Made by a program: the position numbers and the translations under genes. This document shows, piece after piece, positions 22,204 through 34,880 of a stretch of DNA of 64,000 nucleotides; the first letter of the stretch is position 1, and each line of letters begins with the position of its first letter. The stretch is from Sclerotinia nivalis (Eukaryota > Ascomycota > Leotiomycetes > Helotiales > Sclerotiniaceae), in NCBI GenBank assembly GCA_029531795.1, contig JAPEIS010000001.1:4774001-4838000 (forward strand), read 5' to 3'. Below the pieces are notes generated by a model. It was given only the letters and a program-made list of their open reading frames with translations. It did no database searches and was not told the DNA's origin.

Positions 22204-25200
22204 AGAGCACAGAAAAGTCGCTAAAGTGTCTTAGTTTGAAAATAGACTAGGTTAAAATGATCCTATGACCATTTGCCTCGTACACATTCAGAACATTTAG
22301 AATATGCAAGCGCGGCTCTGCCCGTATCAATAAAAAATTCGCGAAAAATTGGCAAAGAAAAAATGGGAAACTTGGTAGAATCTGCCGCGTTCCATCAAAA
22401 AGTGGATTCACCTCTGTGTCCGAGTCATCTTTCGTGTATCGGATGTTTTGGGCGCGAGTTCCATTCAACCAATCATATTCCAGAGAATATAAATCTTCGT
22501 CAGGTAAGGGGACAGTATGGTAGGAGTGCGAAAGAGACCCTAGAATCCTTGAATGTGTCTAGCGCGGTAGATGCACCGAAGAGTCATTTCCACTGCCGGT
22601 TTAATATCGATGATATCAATACAGAAACAGACCAGGCTTGTAGGATATTCTTTGAGAAATGATTGGCGTTACTCATACAAAGACAGTAATATATTTCAGC
22701 CACTGTGGGATAGTAAAGGTCGCAGTCTCTCATAGACCTTGTCTTCATACTAATCACGTCCAGAACGTTCAGTTAGTCATGTCTTTCATGATCTTCACGG
22801 CGCAGAACGGAAGACATGTGAATCCGGAGTTAAAATCAAGCATTGATGGTGATAAAACAAGGATGAGAAACTTGGACTTGAACCGGCCTCGATGGCGCAG
22901 ACACAGGCCCGAGATCTACCTCGTAAAAGGATGCCGAAGCCTCCCCCTGATCAAAAGAAATGGAGAATTTTGTTTCCCGAAACGCCGCGCCGCAATGTGT
23001 GGATATCTTAGAGTAGCAGCCAGTGGCTTTTGCGATTGTGATCCGATGGAACGAGACGAGTTCATCAGCATTAGCCTACTTTCATATGTTGACCAATTGG
23101 TGGCTTTGAAACGGTCGTGGACATCATGACTGCAATCCTCCTGACCAATACGGTGTTGATCTCATCAATATTTTTGATCTGGTTTTCATCTGAAGTTTTT
23201 TAAATTAACTTTCCATACTTTGGACGAATATTCAATATCCCAACTCAAATTATTCTTAGCCATGTGTCGTTACATTTGATCCGAATGGCAGTACAAATGT
23301 GAAGTTTTATGTTTCAATCCGGTCTTGGCTGAGCAACCCGTCACCCTCGCTGCTTTGATATGCGGTTGTTCGGTATATAAAATATTCTGGTAATATCTGG
23401 TACGAAACTGCAATCGGATGATTAAAATGGCATTAAAGGAATCTTGTTTCGATTCAGCTGCATGTCAGCGCTAGAAATAGTTTCAAGGGGCTCTTTCACA
23501 TCTGTACCTCCGTACATTCTGCAGTAGATATGAGCATACTACCTGCTTCCTTCAAGTTGGAATTTTCAAGCCCAGACACATTGTGACAACGTGTCAAATC
23601 AGCCGGAGAATATGCAGAGAGATTACTTGACACTTTGTTTGAGTTCTCAATCCTTGAAAGAAAAAGAATCATGGACCAAAATGTTTCCTCCAGATTGAGC
23701 GAGGGACATGTCGAAAAGATATGAAGCTGCATATATTACCCCATTAGGCAATTGCCAACTTTTGGTGGTCCACTAATATCGTGATATACGTACGGGGATA
23801 CTGCAGGCTGATCTCGTACTCATATCCTTGAAGAAGAGGCATGAATCCCTGAAGGCACAGATAAGTATCTTCGCTACTGTTGCTACTACTCTCCGCAAAA
23901 ATGAATGTAGATGTCAAAGAAAATCAACCATGATAGAGAATTAGCATAACATCGTCATTGATTATACAATTTGAGACATCTTATCGGTTTCTCCATTATT
24001 TGTATGTGCCAGTGACCAAAACTTTCAAACCCCGCGACCGAAATACGATTGGTGGCTCAAGACGCGCATAATCTGGAACTTTGAAGGTTGAAGTTGTATC
24101 CGAAGATCAAAGGAAAACTTCCTATCATACATTGCATGTACTTCATGTACTTTGTATGTGCACTCATACACGCGATGTATGAAAAATAAATAAATAAAAA
24201 AGAAGTAAAACCCATGCCAAAAGATATTTATCTAAGCCTAAGAGATCATTTGATTGTTGAATACAAATTGGGATATTGGAGAATAATAATATAATATTCA
24301 GACCATTTTTGAGCTTCTTGTAAGATTACCATGTAATATCGAATTGGGTAGGCGATTTATTTCGTATATCGCGTGCCACAACATTGAGAACGCGATCATT
24401 TCTAGCCATAAGCAAAATATAAAAGTTGTTAGGTTATTCATCTCCGGTTTTCATCTGCAAATACAATCAAGAAGGTGTTAACGGGTGATTCCTTCCGAAG
24501 TAACATTTGGTAAATGTATGGGGACTTTCCAAAGTTGGCCCGAGCGAAAGATAGGAGAAGCGGCGCTTATTTATTTCAAATTTCAATACCACATACCTTA
24601 AAATTTGTGATCTTTTAAGAATATCATAATTTTATAATCCCTTCCATTTTATCTGAAAGATTTTCATTGTTCGTTTCCCATAGCGTGACTGAGCCGTGGG
24701 CTTGCTTGAATAAGTTGCTTCAAAGTACATACTCGTACTTCCATTCCACAAGCGATCTATTTTTCCATTTCCTTGAACCATATCACCGCATATCTTCAAC
24801 AATCCATCCATCTTATGCAAGCAAGCTCGTGGAGAGCTGTCCGTCATACCCGCCCGCTTGAAGGAAGGAAGGAAAGAAGGATCCTATCTTCTTTAATGCC
24901 CTAGTCAGTTTGTTTACCCACGAGTCATAATCAAGCGAACCGATCTTACGGCCTCATGCCCAAAGATACATACACACACATACCGTACAGTATCTTGTGG
25001 AGATCGGATATTTTGAGAATAAAGTACCTCTTATCCAATGACACAACAATAGATGGTTAGAACTACCAAAGAAAAATCGGGCACATAGGCTACTTAGATC
25101 TTTAATATCTCGGAGGTTATCACGAGAAGTATGTGCAGTACCAAAAGTTACCAAAGACGTAAATGAAATCGTGCATAACAACATTACATTGGCCAGGATT

Positions 25201-26104
25201 GAGATACAATAAATACATGGGACATATAAACTTTTTTGGACCTTGGGCCCTCTCAGCCTTGAAGCTTCATTAAGATTCATTTGCGCTTTTCCGTTGCCAA
25301 TCGCATTTATCTACCAGTATCAATCAAAGGAAGCAAATCTGGAAAGCAACGAATTGTCAAACTGCAAGAGAACGACTTTCATATCAGAATAAAAGAATAC
25401 CATACAGATATCCAAAACTTCAGATTCAACCAGTGTCAACCAGTGTCAACCAAGAAAAGTTCCCATCCTTCCTTTACCTAGACCCATTCAAATATCCTGT
25501 TAATGTAAATTATCTATTTATCATTTCGGACAATTGAAGGTACTTAAAACTATTCGATCTGATTGGCGGCTAAAATATCATTTTGGATTCTCCAACTTTC
25601 CCTCGTCAGCTGGTTCTTCCAATCACAAAGGAAATTCGGAAGATACCTTGGAACGCCCAGCTTCAAAGATACATTTTAACCGTACCAAACCTCGTCCTTG
25701 CGTCTGGCGTAGCAAGTCCTTGGGTAGCATTTGTCGCAATTGTTACTAGAATTACAGTGTCCGCAGCCAGGTCTGTGTTTGATAACGACATCAGGAAAAA
25801 AAGAGGAGCCTTTTCTAGTTTTCCGGTTGACTTTCCTCGAGAGTACCTAGATGGGACTGACTCGGCTTTGATTATTAGTACTGTTTCTGTCCACCTATCA
25901 TTTTCGAGGATTCGATAGATTTAAACATTTCTCTCCTCTCGTTTTCTTTTACCATATTATATTGGAGAAGAAAAAAAGGACTAAATAAAAGGACAGAAAG
26001 AAAGCCTTCGCTTCGAAATTGACTAAACCCCTTCATTTATAATAGTCAACATCAATCTTTGGCTCATTCATTCATCACTGCTACCGAGCCCTACCTATCT
26101 ATCC

Positions 26105-26160
26105 CTACCTACCTACCTACCTACCTACCTACCTACCTACCTACCTACCTACCTACCTAC
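26105..26160. repeat. (CTAC)14 microsatellite
   Basis: Fourteen perfect CTAC units followed by CTAG/CTAC remnants, ~1.4 kb upstream of the RSC7-like start codon. CCTTA/CCCTA pentamers follow at ~26295-26330. Length is probably variable between strains. Confidence 0.95.
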
Positions 26161-27120
26161 CTAGCTACCTAGGTAATCAAATCATCAAAGCCGAGAAGGA
26201 AGCCAAAGCAAACAAATACCAAAGAAAGGATTCTGTTTATTAAAAACAAATCATCAAAGCTTCAACTCCTCTTCATCCTCCCCCTCCTTGAACCTTACCT
26301 TACCTTACCTTACCTTACCCTACCCTACCTTTACATATCGACAATTTTTTATTTTATTTTATCTCTTACCACCACTACCACTCCTTATATTTCCCACGAG
26401 TTCGTTGCGAATGAAAGGGCGCCTGTTGATCAGTGGGAGAAAATCGTGGGGCCGCCCGTGCTTACCTTTAGAACTACCTGCTAAGCTGCTGCTTACCTGA
26501 TCTCAACGACAAGACAAGACAAGATCCTCGTACAAAGCTCCCCAATTCGATTACCATCCATTATTGATAACTACCGACACGCTTAGGGAAAGCCATAATA
26601 CCGAATACTGTCTGTACCTGAGAGAGGATAGTACAGGATAGCATAATAGCATAATACATCCGTCGCACATTTATTTTATATCTTATCGACTCTTACGAAA
26701 ACTATCGCTTCCTAACTGTGCGATACTATACCGTCTTAACCTTATACCGGTACTTTGGAAAGAACATCATTATTCCTCAAATACTGTACTGTACTGTCCC
26801 TCTTCATTCTCTTCTTCACCAACCAGAATCCAACAAACCGAAAATTCGAATGGATACAAGACAAATAAAATAATACTAACAAAAAAAGAGGGAAAAAAAG
26901 CCGACCCCAAATTTAGATATTTATCATTCGGGAATCGTTTCGTTGTGGTCGCAAAAGCCTTCCCTCCCTCGTCACATTTATTATTCGCATCTTCATTTTC
27001 CCTATTCCATTATATTCCCTAGGGATCCAATAAATCGACATCATTCCTCATTCATCATTTTTCCATTCAAGGATTCAAAAGATTCCAGGGTCCTTTCTGG
27101 TATCAGCAACCCTTTCACCC

Positions 27121-27178
27121 TACATACACACACATACACATACGCATACACATACACATATACACATACATATATCCA
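27121..27178. repeat. ACACAT/CATACA-rich microsatellite
   Basis: Imperfect CA/CATA repeat in the putative leader of the RSC7-like gene. Confidence 0.8.
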
Positions 27179-27568
27179 CTATCCACGCTTATCCACACTA
27201 TCCACTACCACACATATCCTAATTAAAATACCTTGAATCCCCCAAAAAACAGCTACTGAATCCAAGTACCCGCATGCATGGTGCAGAACAAATCGGTTCG
27301 TTAATGCAGCTGAACGGCTTCTACGCCGCACTCACCAAATATTGGAGCTTGCATCTCCATCTCTTACACTTTTTTTGCGACGAAAGCGCAAACGCGCCGA
27401 ACGTGAATGGTGTAAGGAGTCGGGGGTCAAATTAACATCCCATATATTTCGTCGCCGAATACTTTTCTTGAAAGTGCTTTGGAATTTTAAATTTCTTTGT
27501 ACTTCTTTCCATCGATTCGTTCGTTGACGTTGCGTTGCCTTGCGTTCCCTTGCGTTGCGCATTTCGTC

Positions 27569-29812
27569 ATGTACTCGGCCGTGACAAACGGACTTGGAAG
27601 GGGGAGTAATGAAGGTCCATTTCAACCCACAACTATTAATCCTCAAGCTCTTAATCAAGGTAACTAAACTCTTTATTAGCAAACATTCATGCGACTTGGA
27701 ATATGATTTGGATTTCTTTCAAAAAATTTACAGTCATATATTCTCGTCTTAACTTGTGGACCTTTTGACTGACTTAATCCTTTGATGCGATAGGAGCTCT
27801 TAACTCATCCTCAGCAATACCACGAAAAGAAAGTCCTCGGGGGATTAAAAGGAGTCGCTCACCAGATACATATAATGAAATACCGCAGGCGGATAACCAG
27901 GCAGATGATGGTATGTTATCACCCTTCATATTTCGGGTTTCGCCTTGTTCGCACCTTTCTGTAACGATATGTTACAGGCGCACTTACTTTACCTTTTCAA
28001 GAAATATTACTGATATGATGTCTTATCCTAGGTGACTCAAAACCACGAAAGCGAGGTAGGCCTATGAAGACGAAGGTGGCCGTCAGTGCCTCAGAACCTC
28101 CCCAACAAAGTCAAAGCCAAATGCCGCATTCAACCCCAAGCCACACTGGCCGGCCGCAGACTCCTCAGTCGCAGCATACAATCTCGCCTCCTAGCCGTAC
28201 TCCGGTTATACATTCAGTTCAAACTCCTCTTCCGAAGCCAACTCCTAAGCCAGTTGTCAAGGCTTTACCAACTGTGAGGGACCACACAACAGATCAGTTA
28301 GGTGCTGAAGGAGACGAGTATATTCCCCGAGAATATGATGAACAGGGCGAGAAAAAAGTCTCAGCCAACGGCCATTTAATGGACGGACGCGAATATAGGT
28401 GTCGAACATTCTATGTACCAAATCGGGGAGATAAGCTATTCATGTTAGCAACAGAATGTGCTAGGGTACTGGGGTATCGGGACTCATATCTCCTTTTCAA
28501 CAAGAATAGATCTCTATACAAGATTATTGCAACTCAAGCAGAGAAGGAAGATTTGATTCACCAGGAAATTCTGCCTTTTTCCTACCGCTCTCGGCAAATA
28601 GCCATTGTTACCGCAAAATCGATGTTCCGGCAATTTGGCAGCAGAGTCATTGTTAATGGACGACGTGTCAGAGATGATTATTGGGAAACAAAGGCACGTA
28701 AGCAAGGCTTCACGGAAGATGATCTAGCTGGAGAGAAGAGACCTGGTGCAGCAAAAGCCAGAGACGCCGCTGCCGCTGCCGAGGCTTCAGCTGCTCTAGC
28801 TGCGAGCCACCATCATGGCGATATTTACAGCAATGGCCCGGGACATTATGCGTACCCGCAACCAACTGTTCCATCTTCCATGATGGGTATATCTGGTGCC
28901 ACCAATCCACTTCCCATGATAACCACCCTCGGGCCAGAACAAACTGATATGCGACTGAGAGACTATAGTAGTATTCAACGCCCCAGACAAGAACTTGCTG
29001 GGACCGCGTACCAAGATAGGACTCAACCCAGCTTAAACACGGATCTCACGAATCACGTAAATCAAGCTGTTGAATATAATAAGCAGATCAATCAGCAACG
29101 CAGTCGTAGTCATGACTATCTAGAACGAAGGTGGAGACAACCTCATGAAGCTGCCGGGGGTAATATGGTGCAGCCTGTCGGTTCCCAAGACGGACTTCCA
29201 TCTGCACAAGCATTGCACTCGCCTAGAGCATCACAAAGTATTGCACAACAATCAGCTTTGGCTCACCAAGGCCCACAGCATATTTCATACTCACAAGCTT
29301 CTCATCAACCTGGTATTGTTTCACAACCTCCGCTTAGAGCTACTTCATCAAGGCAGGAGCAATCGGCTGGACGATCTCCTAGCATTTCAATTGCATCTGC
29401 GGGCAATTTAATTCAAGGGACGACTCCTTATCAATTTACGTCTCAAAATCAGATGTGGCCATCTAGCCAACCACAGCAGTCTCCCCAGCAACACGCGTTT
29501 AACCCTAGCTACCCATCCCATCCTAGCCAGCAATCACCACACATACAACAGTCTCCACATCAACCTCCTCCACCGCAACTTCGACAATCAGGAAGCAATC
29601 CTCAAATGCAACCCGCATTGCAATACTCTGGTATGCAAGGGATGGGTCAAAGTTACCAAGCACCTCCTCGAAATGTCTATCAACCTGATTCAAACAATCA
29701 GCATTTTATGCAACCTACAACATCTGGTCCTCAGCCTGGTGCTCAGGTCTGGGCCCAACAGCAGCCTGCGGGGACTGGCGCTTCCTGGGGTTGGACTGGC
29801 CAATCACAATAA
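27569..29812 (+). CDS. Rsc7/Swp82-family chromatin-remodelling complex subunit
   Basis: Nuclear subunit of RSC or SWI/SNF remodellers. Three exons, 27569..27659, 27794..27910 and 28032..29812, give 662 residues. The N-terminus is short and disordered. Residues ~65-80 hold a basic AT-hook-like stretch (KPRKRGRPMKTK). The conserved Rsc7/Swp82 domain lies at ~160-290: EGDEYIPREYDEQGEKKV, GREYRCRTFYVPNRGDKLFM, LATECARVLGYRDSYLLFNK, then FSYRSRQIAIVTAKSMFRQFGSR (overlapping parts of one continuous block) and the NGRRVRDDYWE end. An Ala-rich helix follows at ~325. The C-terminal ~330 residues are Gln/Pro/Ser-rich, as in fungal activator-type tails. The start ATG 27569 gives SAVTNGLGRGSN; the two small exons carry no domain, so exon 1 is the least certain part. 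The long, repeat-rich upstream region suggests an extended leader, which is an inference. Confidence 0.92.
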
Positions 29813-30840
29813 GTAGGAATGAAAACGAATGTTGCATAATTCGCGAGGAGGATGGCATGATTATATATCATAACTGTGAGAGATCGGAACGACATGGAAA
29901 AAATGCTACGCGACCCGGAATCACCATGGCCATGTTACATCTAATTGATCATAATTTGCACTTTCACCAACACATCTCAATGATTGCACAGCGATGGAAG
30001 AACGAGTTGGCATCATAGTATTTATCGGACGAATGCTCCTGTGCTAAAGCATTTTTAAGTGCTAGGCATTCAGACGGATTTTTTTTGGTATCACATGGCA
30101 TATTTCCTCTTCCCACGTTACTATTATTGCTTTTTTGTCCCTCGATACCTCTATAGTTTTAATCCTTGTCCTTTGATTTTTTACTTCTCATTTCAATTGT
30201 ATTTTTCATTATCTTCTAGCCCACCACTTAATTACTTCCCAGATACCTTTCTTTAAGATTAAGGGTGTCTTGGCAACTTCATTCTCATTGTTGCTTTTAC
30301 TTCTCTTAGTTCTTTGTTTTATTTCACTTCACAACTTCATATGGGAGGTTTTCTTTTAGTTTCCGTGGGCATATTCTCAGCTTTGTTCGAATTTTTATCT
30401 GAGCAAAGCATGCATCGATGGATTGGTTTTGTTTTTCCCCTTCGATTTTTAAGAGCACGGAATATTATGGATGGATAGGATATTACATTTTTGCATTGCG
30501 TGCAAGGCTTTGGCATATGATTGATAGGAACTTGATTGGGTTATGCATGTCATGGAAATCCATATTTAATGCATGGATGGATTGATGATTGTGTGGGCAG
30601 GAATGAGGGATGGAGTTCGGAATGGGATACCTCTCTGTTTTTCTTACACATTATCATTTGAAAGGCCTTTTTACCTTACTTTAGCTTGCGTCTTTCCTAG
30701 GGTGGTTACATTATGTTAGTGTTAATAAATGACAAATTGTCATGTCATTTTTCCTGAGAATTCATTTGTTTGTGTGGTGCTTGTCGATGCATTATGGAAG
30801 GTGGTTTTTTTTTTCGTGTGCTTATTGTGATGATGGGGGA

Positions 30841-30928
30841 AGAGGGGTGTTGGTGAAGATGAAGAGGGGTGTTGGTGGAGATGAAGAGGGGTGTTGGTGT
30901 AGATGAAGAGGGGTGTTGGTGGAGATGA
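30841..30928. repeat. Minisatellite, 4 x 22 bp
   Basis: Four copies of AGAGGGGTGTTGGTGNAGATGA with one variable base (A, G, T, G) and a partial fifth copy. Confidence 0.95.
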
Positions 30929-31278
30929 AGAGGAGATATGAATTTCAGGTGAAAGGAAGAAGTATATTGGGAATCATAACGTGGTATATATATGTATGGA
31001 TGAATACAGATGGATATGGAAGTATGGATGAGTGGATGGATGGATGGATGGATGGATGCCTTTAAATATCTACTTTAGTGAAGTTAAATACCAGTAATTA
31101 ATTCTGTTGATATGTATATGTATATAATACTGGCTTCATATTACTTTTAATCAGTGTCTTGTATCTTTCATTCTTATGGAGATATTCATGATGTGAGATA
31201 TGGATGGATGGATGTACTTTTGGATTATTCTATTCTTGTTGAATTGGAGATTTGATTTTGATATTTTTGAGGTTTTGG

Positions 31279-31320
31279 GTGGATGTGGATGTGGATGTGG
31301 ATGTGGATGTGGATGTGGAT
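31279..31320. repeat. (GTGGAT)7 hexamer repeat
   Basis: Seven perfect copies. An open frame through it would encode Val-Asp repeats but has no other coding character. Confidence 0.95.
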
Positions 31321-31934
31321 ATGAGTGATGATGGTTGGGGTGTTTGTTGTAGGGGGGAAGAAAGGGAGGGGAAGGGGAGGGGAGGGGAGGAGACAGGAGA
31401 GGATAGGAGGAATTTTCTGGGGAGATACAGGGGATGAAATGGTGTGGAGTGGGATGGGATGGAAGTGGTATATGAGTGAGGATTAAAAGTTTAATAATAA
31501 AAAAATAGGGAATGAAAGGAAAAGGATAACGTATTAATAAAAAATTAATGATAAATTTGATGTTGGATTAGTAGTTATAAATACTGGGTGGTAAATACTG
31601 GGTGGTTTTTTGGGGGGGGAGAGGAGGGGGGGATTAATGAGTATTTTGGATTGAGGGTTTAGGGTTTAAGGGGGTTGGTTTGTTGGTTGTTGTGTTAATG
31701 TTTATGTTGGTATTTGGTATTGGTATTTAGTAGTGTTGATATTGTATATTTTATATGTTTATTATGGTAATAAATTGCTGTGGGAGAGGAGGGGAGAGGA
31801 GGGAAGGGGGTATTAGAGTGTAGAACTTTTGAACTTTGCGGTGTTTATTCTTTTGTTTTCGGGTGTGAATGAAGAGATGATTGGATCAAAAGATGAGAAT
31901 TGAAGGAGTAGGAAGTCGAAAATTTAGAAAGAAA

Positions 31935-31994
31935 ATGAAGATAAAGATAAAGATAAAGATGAAGATGAAGATGAAGATGAAGATGAAGATGAAG
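31935..31994. repeat. ATGAAG/ATAAAG hexamer repeat, 10 units
   Basis: One ATGAAG, three ATAAAG, then six ATGAAG units; pure purine on one strand apart from the T. Confidence 0.9.
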
Positions 31995-32331
31995 ATAAAA
32001 ATAACGAGTATATAAAATAATACTTTCATTGAATCAATAGATCGCTGGAGGTAGATGGGAAGGAGATTGGTATGATAATGTATTGATATAAATTTGATAC
32101 ATATAGTATATACATAGTATAAAACAATATTAAAATGAAAGTCAAGAAAATAAAATAGAATAAATATATATATTCTATAATTTCTGTTATGGAATTTTGG
32201 GGGGGGAAGAGAATAGAGTTGTGATGGGAGAGTTGTTACTATTGCTAGGGGGTAGGTAGTTAGCTTAAGTGTATAAGGGGATAGATATGATGGGGGTGGG
32301 TAAGTGAATGGATGAGGGGGGTAGGACTATA

Positions 32332-32383
32332 GGGATAGGATGATGGGATAGGATGATGGGATAGGATGATGGGATAGGATGAT
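32332..32383. repeat. Minisatellite, 4 x 13 bp
   Basis: Four copies of GGGATAGGATGAT, ending in a G-run. Confidence 0.93.
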
Positions 32384-32983
32384 GGGGGGATGGAATGGAT
32401 GGAATAGATAGGCGCGTCATGTGAGTTGTTGGAAGTGAGTGATTGAGTGATAGTGATTCAGTGCGATCATCTAGAAGATGGAGGCGGAAATAAATGGACT
32501 ATAGATCGATTATATTTACGATATTGATTAGATTGTGATGATAGTGATTGGGTTGTTGCGTTAGAATTGGAATTTAGATTTGAGATATTGGTCATTTGTT
32601 GGTTGAATAAATGGTTGAAGTTTAGGGTAGACAGGAGGTGTGGTGGAGAGGTATGATGGAGAGGTACTCTATAAATATTTAGTTTGAGATTTGGAAAAAT
32701 TGAAATACATTTCCTTTCGTTTCGGAGTGGTTCAACGTCCAGTATGTGGTATAGAATTGGTGGCTATGATAATCTAAGTGATTTTCATCTGAGAAAATTC
32801 TGGGTTCGGGGGTTAGGGCAATGATTTATAGTTTACTTGCTAAGCGTACTTTTTATATAGTTTAGTTGTTCATTTCTCGCCCGCGTTCTATCTTATATGT
32901 ACGTATTCGCATTCTATAAATCTCAATATCATCCTGGCTCTCATCTATATGCTCAATGCCCAAACTCTATCCAAATAATCCAT

Positions 32984-34254
32984 CTAAACCAATGCATTTG
33001 AGATTTCCAACTCAACACCCTCATCAGTCTTTCCAACAACCTTCAAACTTAATAAATCTTTCACGATCCAGTCAGCACCAGCTTCAATTACTTGTTCAAT
33101 AGTGTGTGTAGTAACTACAGCTAGAACTTTACATCCCGCTGCTTTTCCGGCACGGATACCGGCCGGGCTATCTTCTAGGACGAGGATGGAACCTTCGGGG
33201 GCATTTTCGAGGTTCAGTTTAGATTTTCCCATGTTGTAGCATGCTTGGTGGTGTTAGTTTGTGGTTTTGGGGGGTGAATTTGAAGGGGAGATACGAACTT
33301 GGATCAGGTTTTCCGTTCGGAACATCCTCGGCAACGACTAGATGTTCGGGTATGGGTAGTTTTAGGACATTGAGCCAACCGGTGACGAGGGGTGAAGTAC
33401 CGGATGTTACGATGGCCCAGGGATGATTTCCAGTAGTTAGCGAGTCGAGAAGGGAACGGGCACCTGGGATTTCGACGGCGTCATCGCCATAGTTTTTAGG
33501 AAGGAGACCTTCCATATATTTTATGTCTGATTCGAGATGTTAGTGATCATGGTTTGAAAAACGGGTGTTAGATTTTGTATTATGGTATTATGGTGGTTTG
33601 TAAGGTTGGATAAGGGGACCTCAGAGTGAGACGCCTACGTGGGGTTGAGCAGATAAATGCACAAGACGTTAAGGGGCCTGTTCCTTCAACAGGTTCAAAT
33701 TTAGCCTTCAGATAGAGGATAGATTCCACTTGGATCTAAAACTCGACTATTTTGCATTTTTCCCCCGTTGCCCCTTCGTATAAAATGACATCCAAAATCA
33801 AACTTGATTTTCTAACCATCTTCTAGATGTCTCGCTAATAAGTGGCAAGAAAATAACCAGAACAGAAAATTTCATGCTCGGCCGAGGAGAGATGCAGGAA
33901 ATGAGACCAGTAGATGGAGATTTGAAGTTTAAGGTGGAGGAGCAGCCAAGTCGTGGAGCTTACAATCCCAATTTGCTTTCTCTGGAGCAATAATCTTCAA
34001 GATATCAATACTTCTTCTTCCATGACTTGTCTGTAAAATCACATTAGGATCTACTCCTATTTCGTTTCCTAATCTGAGATTTTTTGTTATTTGAAGGTTC
34101 TCGTCATCAATATTGACAAGGGTAAGTCTTACTGATGCCAATGCTTAACGATAGCATCGGTACTATCAATAATAGTACCATCCATATCGAAAAGTAGCCC
34201 CTTAAAGACGACCTTTTGAGGCGGAGCAGAAAACTCTCTCGGAACAGACCCCAT
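32984..34254 (-). CDS. HAD-superfamily phosphatase, glycerol-1-phosphatase/GPP-like
   Basis: Predicted 239 residues (yeast Gpp1/2 have ~250), exons 34254..34133, 34073..33964, 33526..33299 and 33243..32984, all in phase. HAD motifs are complete: motif I LLFDMDGTIIDST with the nucleophile Asp and general-acid Asp. A cap domain follows (EIGVDPNVILQTSHGRRSID). Motif II is IVTSGTS, motif III the Lys in DVPNGKPDP, motif IV VLEDSPAGIRAGKAAG with the Mg-binding acidic residues. The arrangement and spacing match the Gpp/Dog group (glycerol-3-phosphate or 2-deoxyglucose-6-phosphate phosphatases). Glycerol-forming, osmostress-linked activity is the likely role, but substrate choice cannot be read. ATG 34254 (GSVPREF) is preferred over an upstream ATG at 34419 whose extension is not conserved-looking. 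One donor is GTTCGT, and intron 2 is unusually long (437 nt). Confidence 0.88.
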
Positions 34255-34880
34255 GATTTCTTCTAATCGTGGAATAATTAAATAGAATGAAATGAACAGA
34301 TCGCGGAGATCAAAATGCAGGTTACCAATAAGAAAATGGTGGGGTGGTTGTTGAGATATGTAAAATTGGCGAGAGAGGCCCTTTGACCAGTCTAGAAATT
34401 TGCAAATTCTCCTCCTCAAATGAGATATGCAACAAAACTTTTTTTTGGTTGATAGATTCAGACCTCGTGATTGTTGGATGGTTTATTGAAGTTTCTTCTT
34501 GCAAGTTTCTTGGGAAGTAGAAATGTTAAATAGAGAATGAGGAATGAATGAAAGTTATCAATGTTTGATTCTGACTCAGAATATATTTAGTAAAGGTTGA
34601 CGTGGGCGGGGAGCACAAGCAATAAGTAGAGGCGCGTCTAGGGAAGGAGTTGTGATCGTCCCTGGTTGAAGCGGAGGGAATCATGTGACATTTCCGTCGG
34701 AGATACGTGATTGGGATTAGTATGTGTAAGCTAGATGGAAATTAGTTTAGCGTTGATGGATTAGAAAATAATTTTTGTGCGATAAGGGACTGGTGGAAAA
34801 TCTAAAAATTCCATATCGAAAAATAACTACCTACATATCAACAGCATCTATTTTCTGAGAATTGTCCAACAGTATTCAAG
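34255..34880. promoter_or_regulatory. Shared divergent promoter region (HAD phosphatase - / NUG1 +)
   Basis: 626 bases between the two start codons, so both promoters must lie here or overlap the neighbours' leaders. No specific element is assigned. Confidence 0.6.

Larger units (their letters stand above)
20826..27568. other. 6.7 kb divergent spacer between DIS3 (-) and the RSC7-like gene (+)
   Basis: No convincing gene in 6.7 kb. Two adjoining + strand open frames (22273-22662 and 22659-23129) lack recognisable domains, and the first lacks an ATG at its listed start. A 7-bp perfect inverted repeat (ATGCACA/TGTGCAT) sits at 22014-22034. G12 lies at 22192-22203. From ~25.9 kb the sequence becomes pyrimidine-rich with microsatellites and probably belongs to the long 5' leader or promoter of the downstream gene. 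No tRNA, transposon terminal repeat or transposase seen. Confidence 0.55.
29813..32983. other. 3.2 kb convergent spacer, purine-rich and repeat-rich
   Basis: Tail-to-tail spacer between the RSC7-like gene and the HAD phosphatase gene. The first ~900 bases are T-rich 3' sequence. From ~30.8 to ~32.75 kb the + strand is dominated by G and A with many tandem repeats (listed separately) and few C. No coding sequence seen. Confidence 0.7.

Noticed and set aside
22273..23129. Two adjoining + strand open frames of 129 and 156 codons overlapping by 4 bases, like a tiny operon
   Set aside because: No domain, composition or splice pattern supports coding; the first does not begin with ATG, and such lengths arise by chance in 64 kb.
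31650..31675. GGGTTTAGGGTTTAAGGG, resembling telomere repeats
   Set aside because: Only two imperfect units in a G-rich tract; not a telomere or clear interstitial array.
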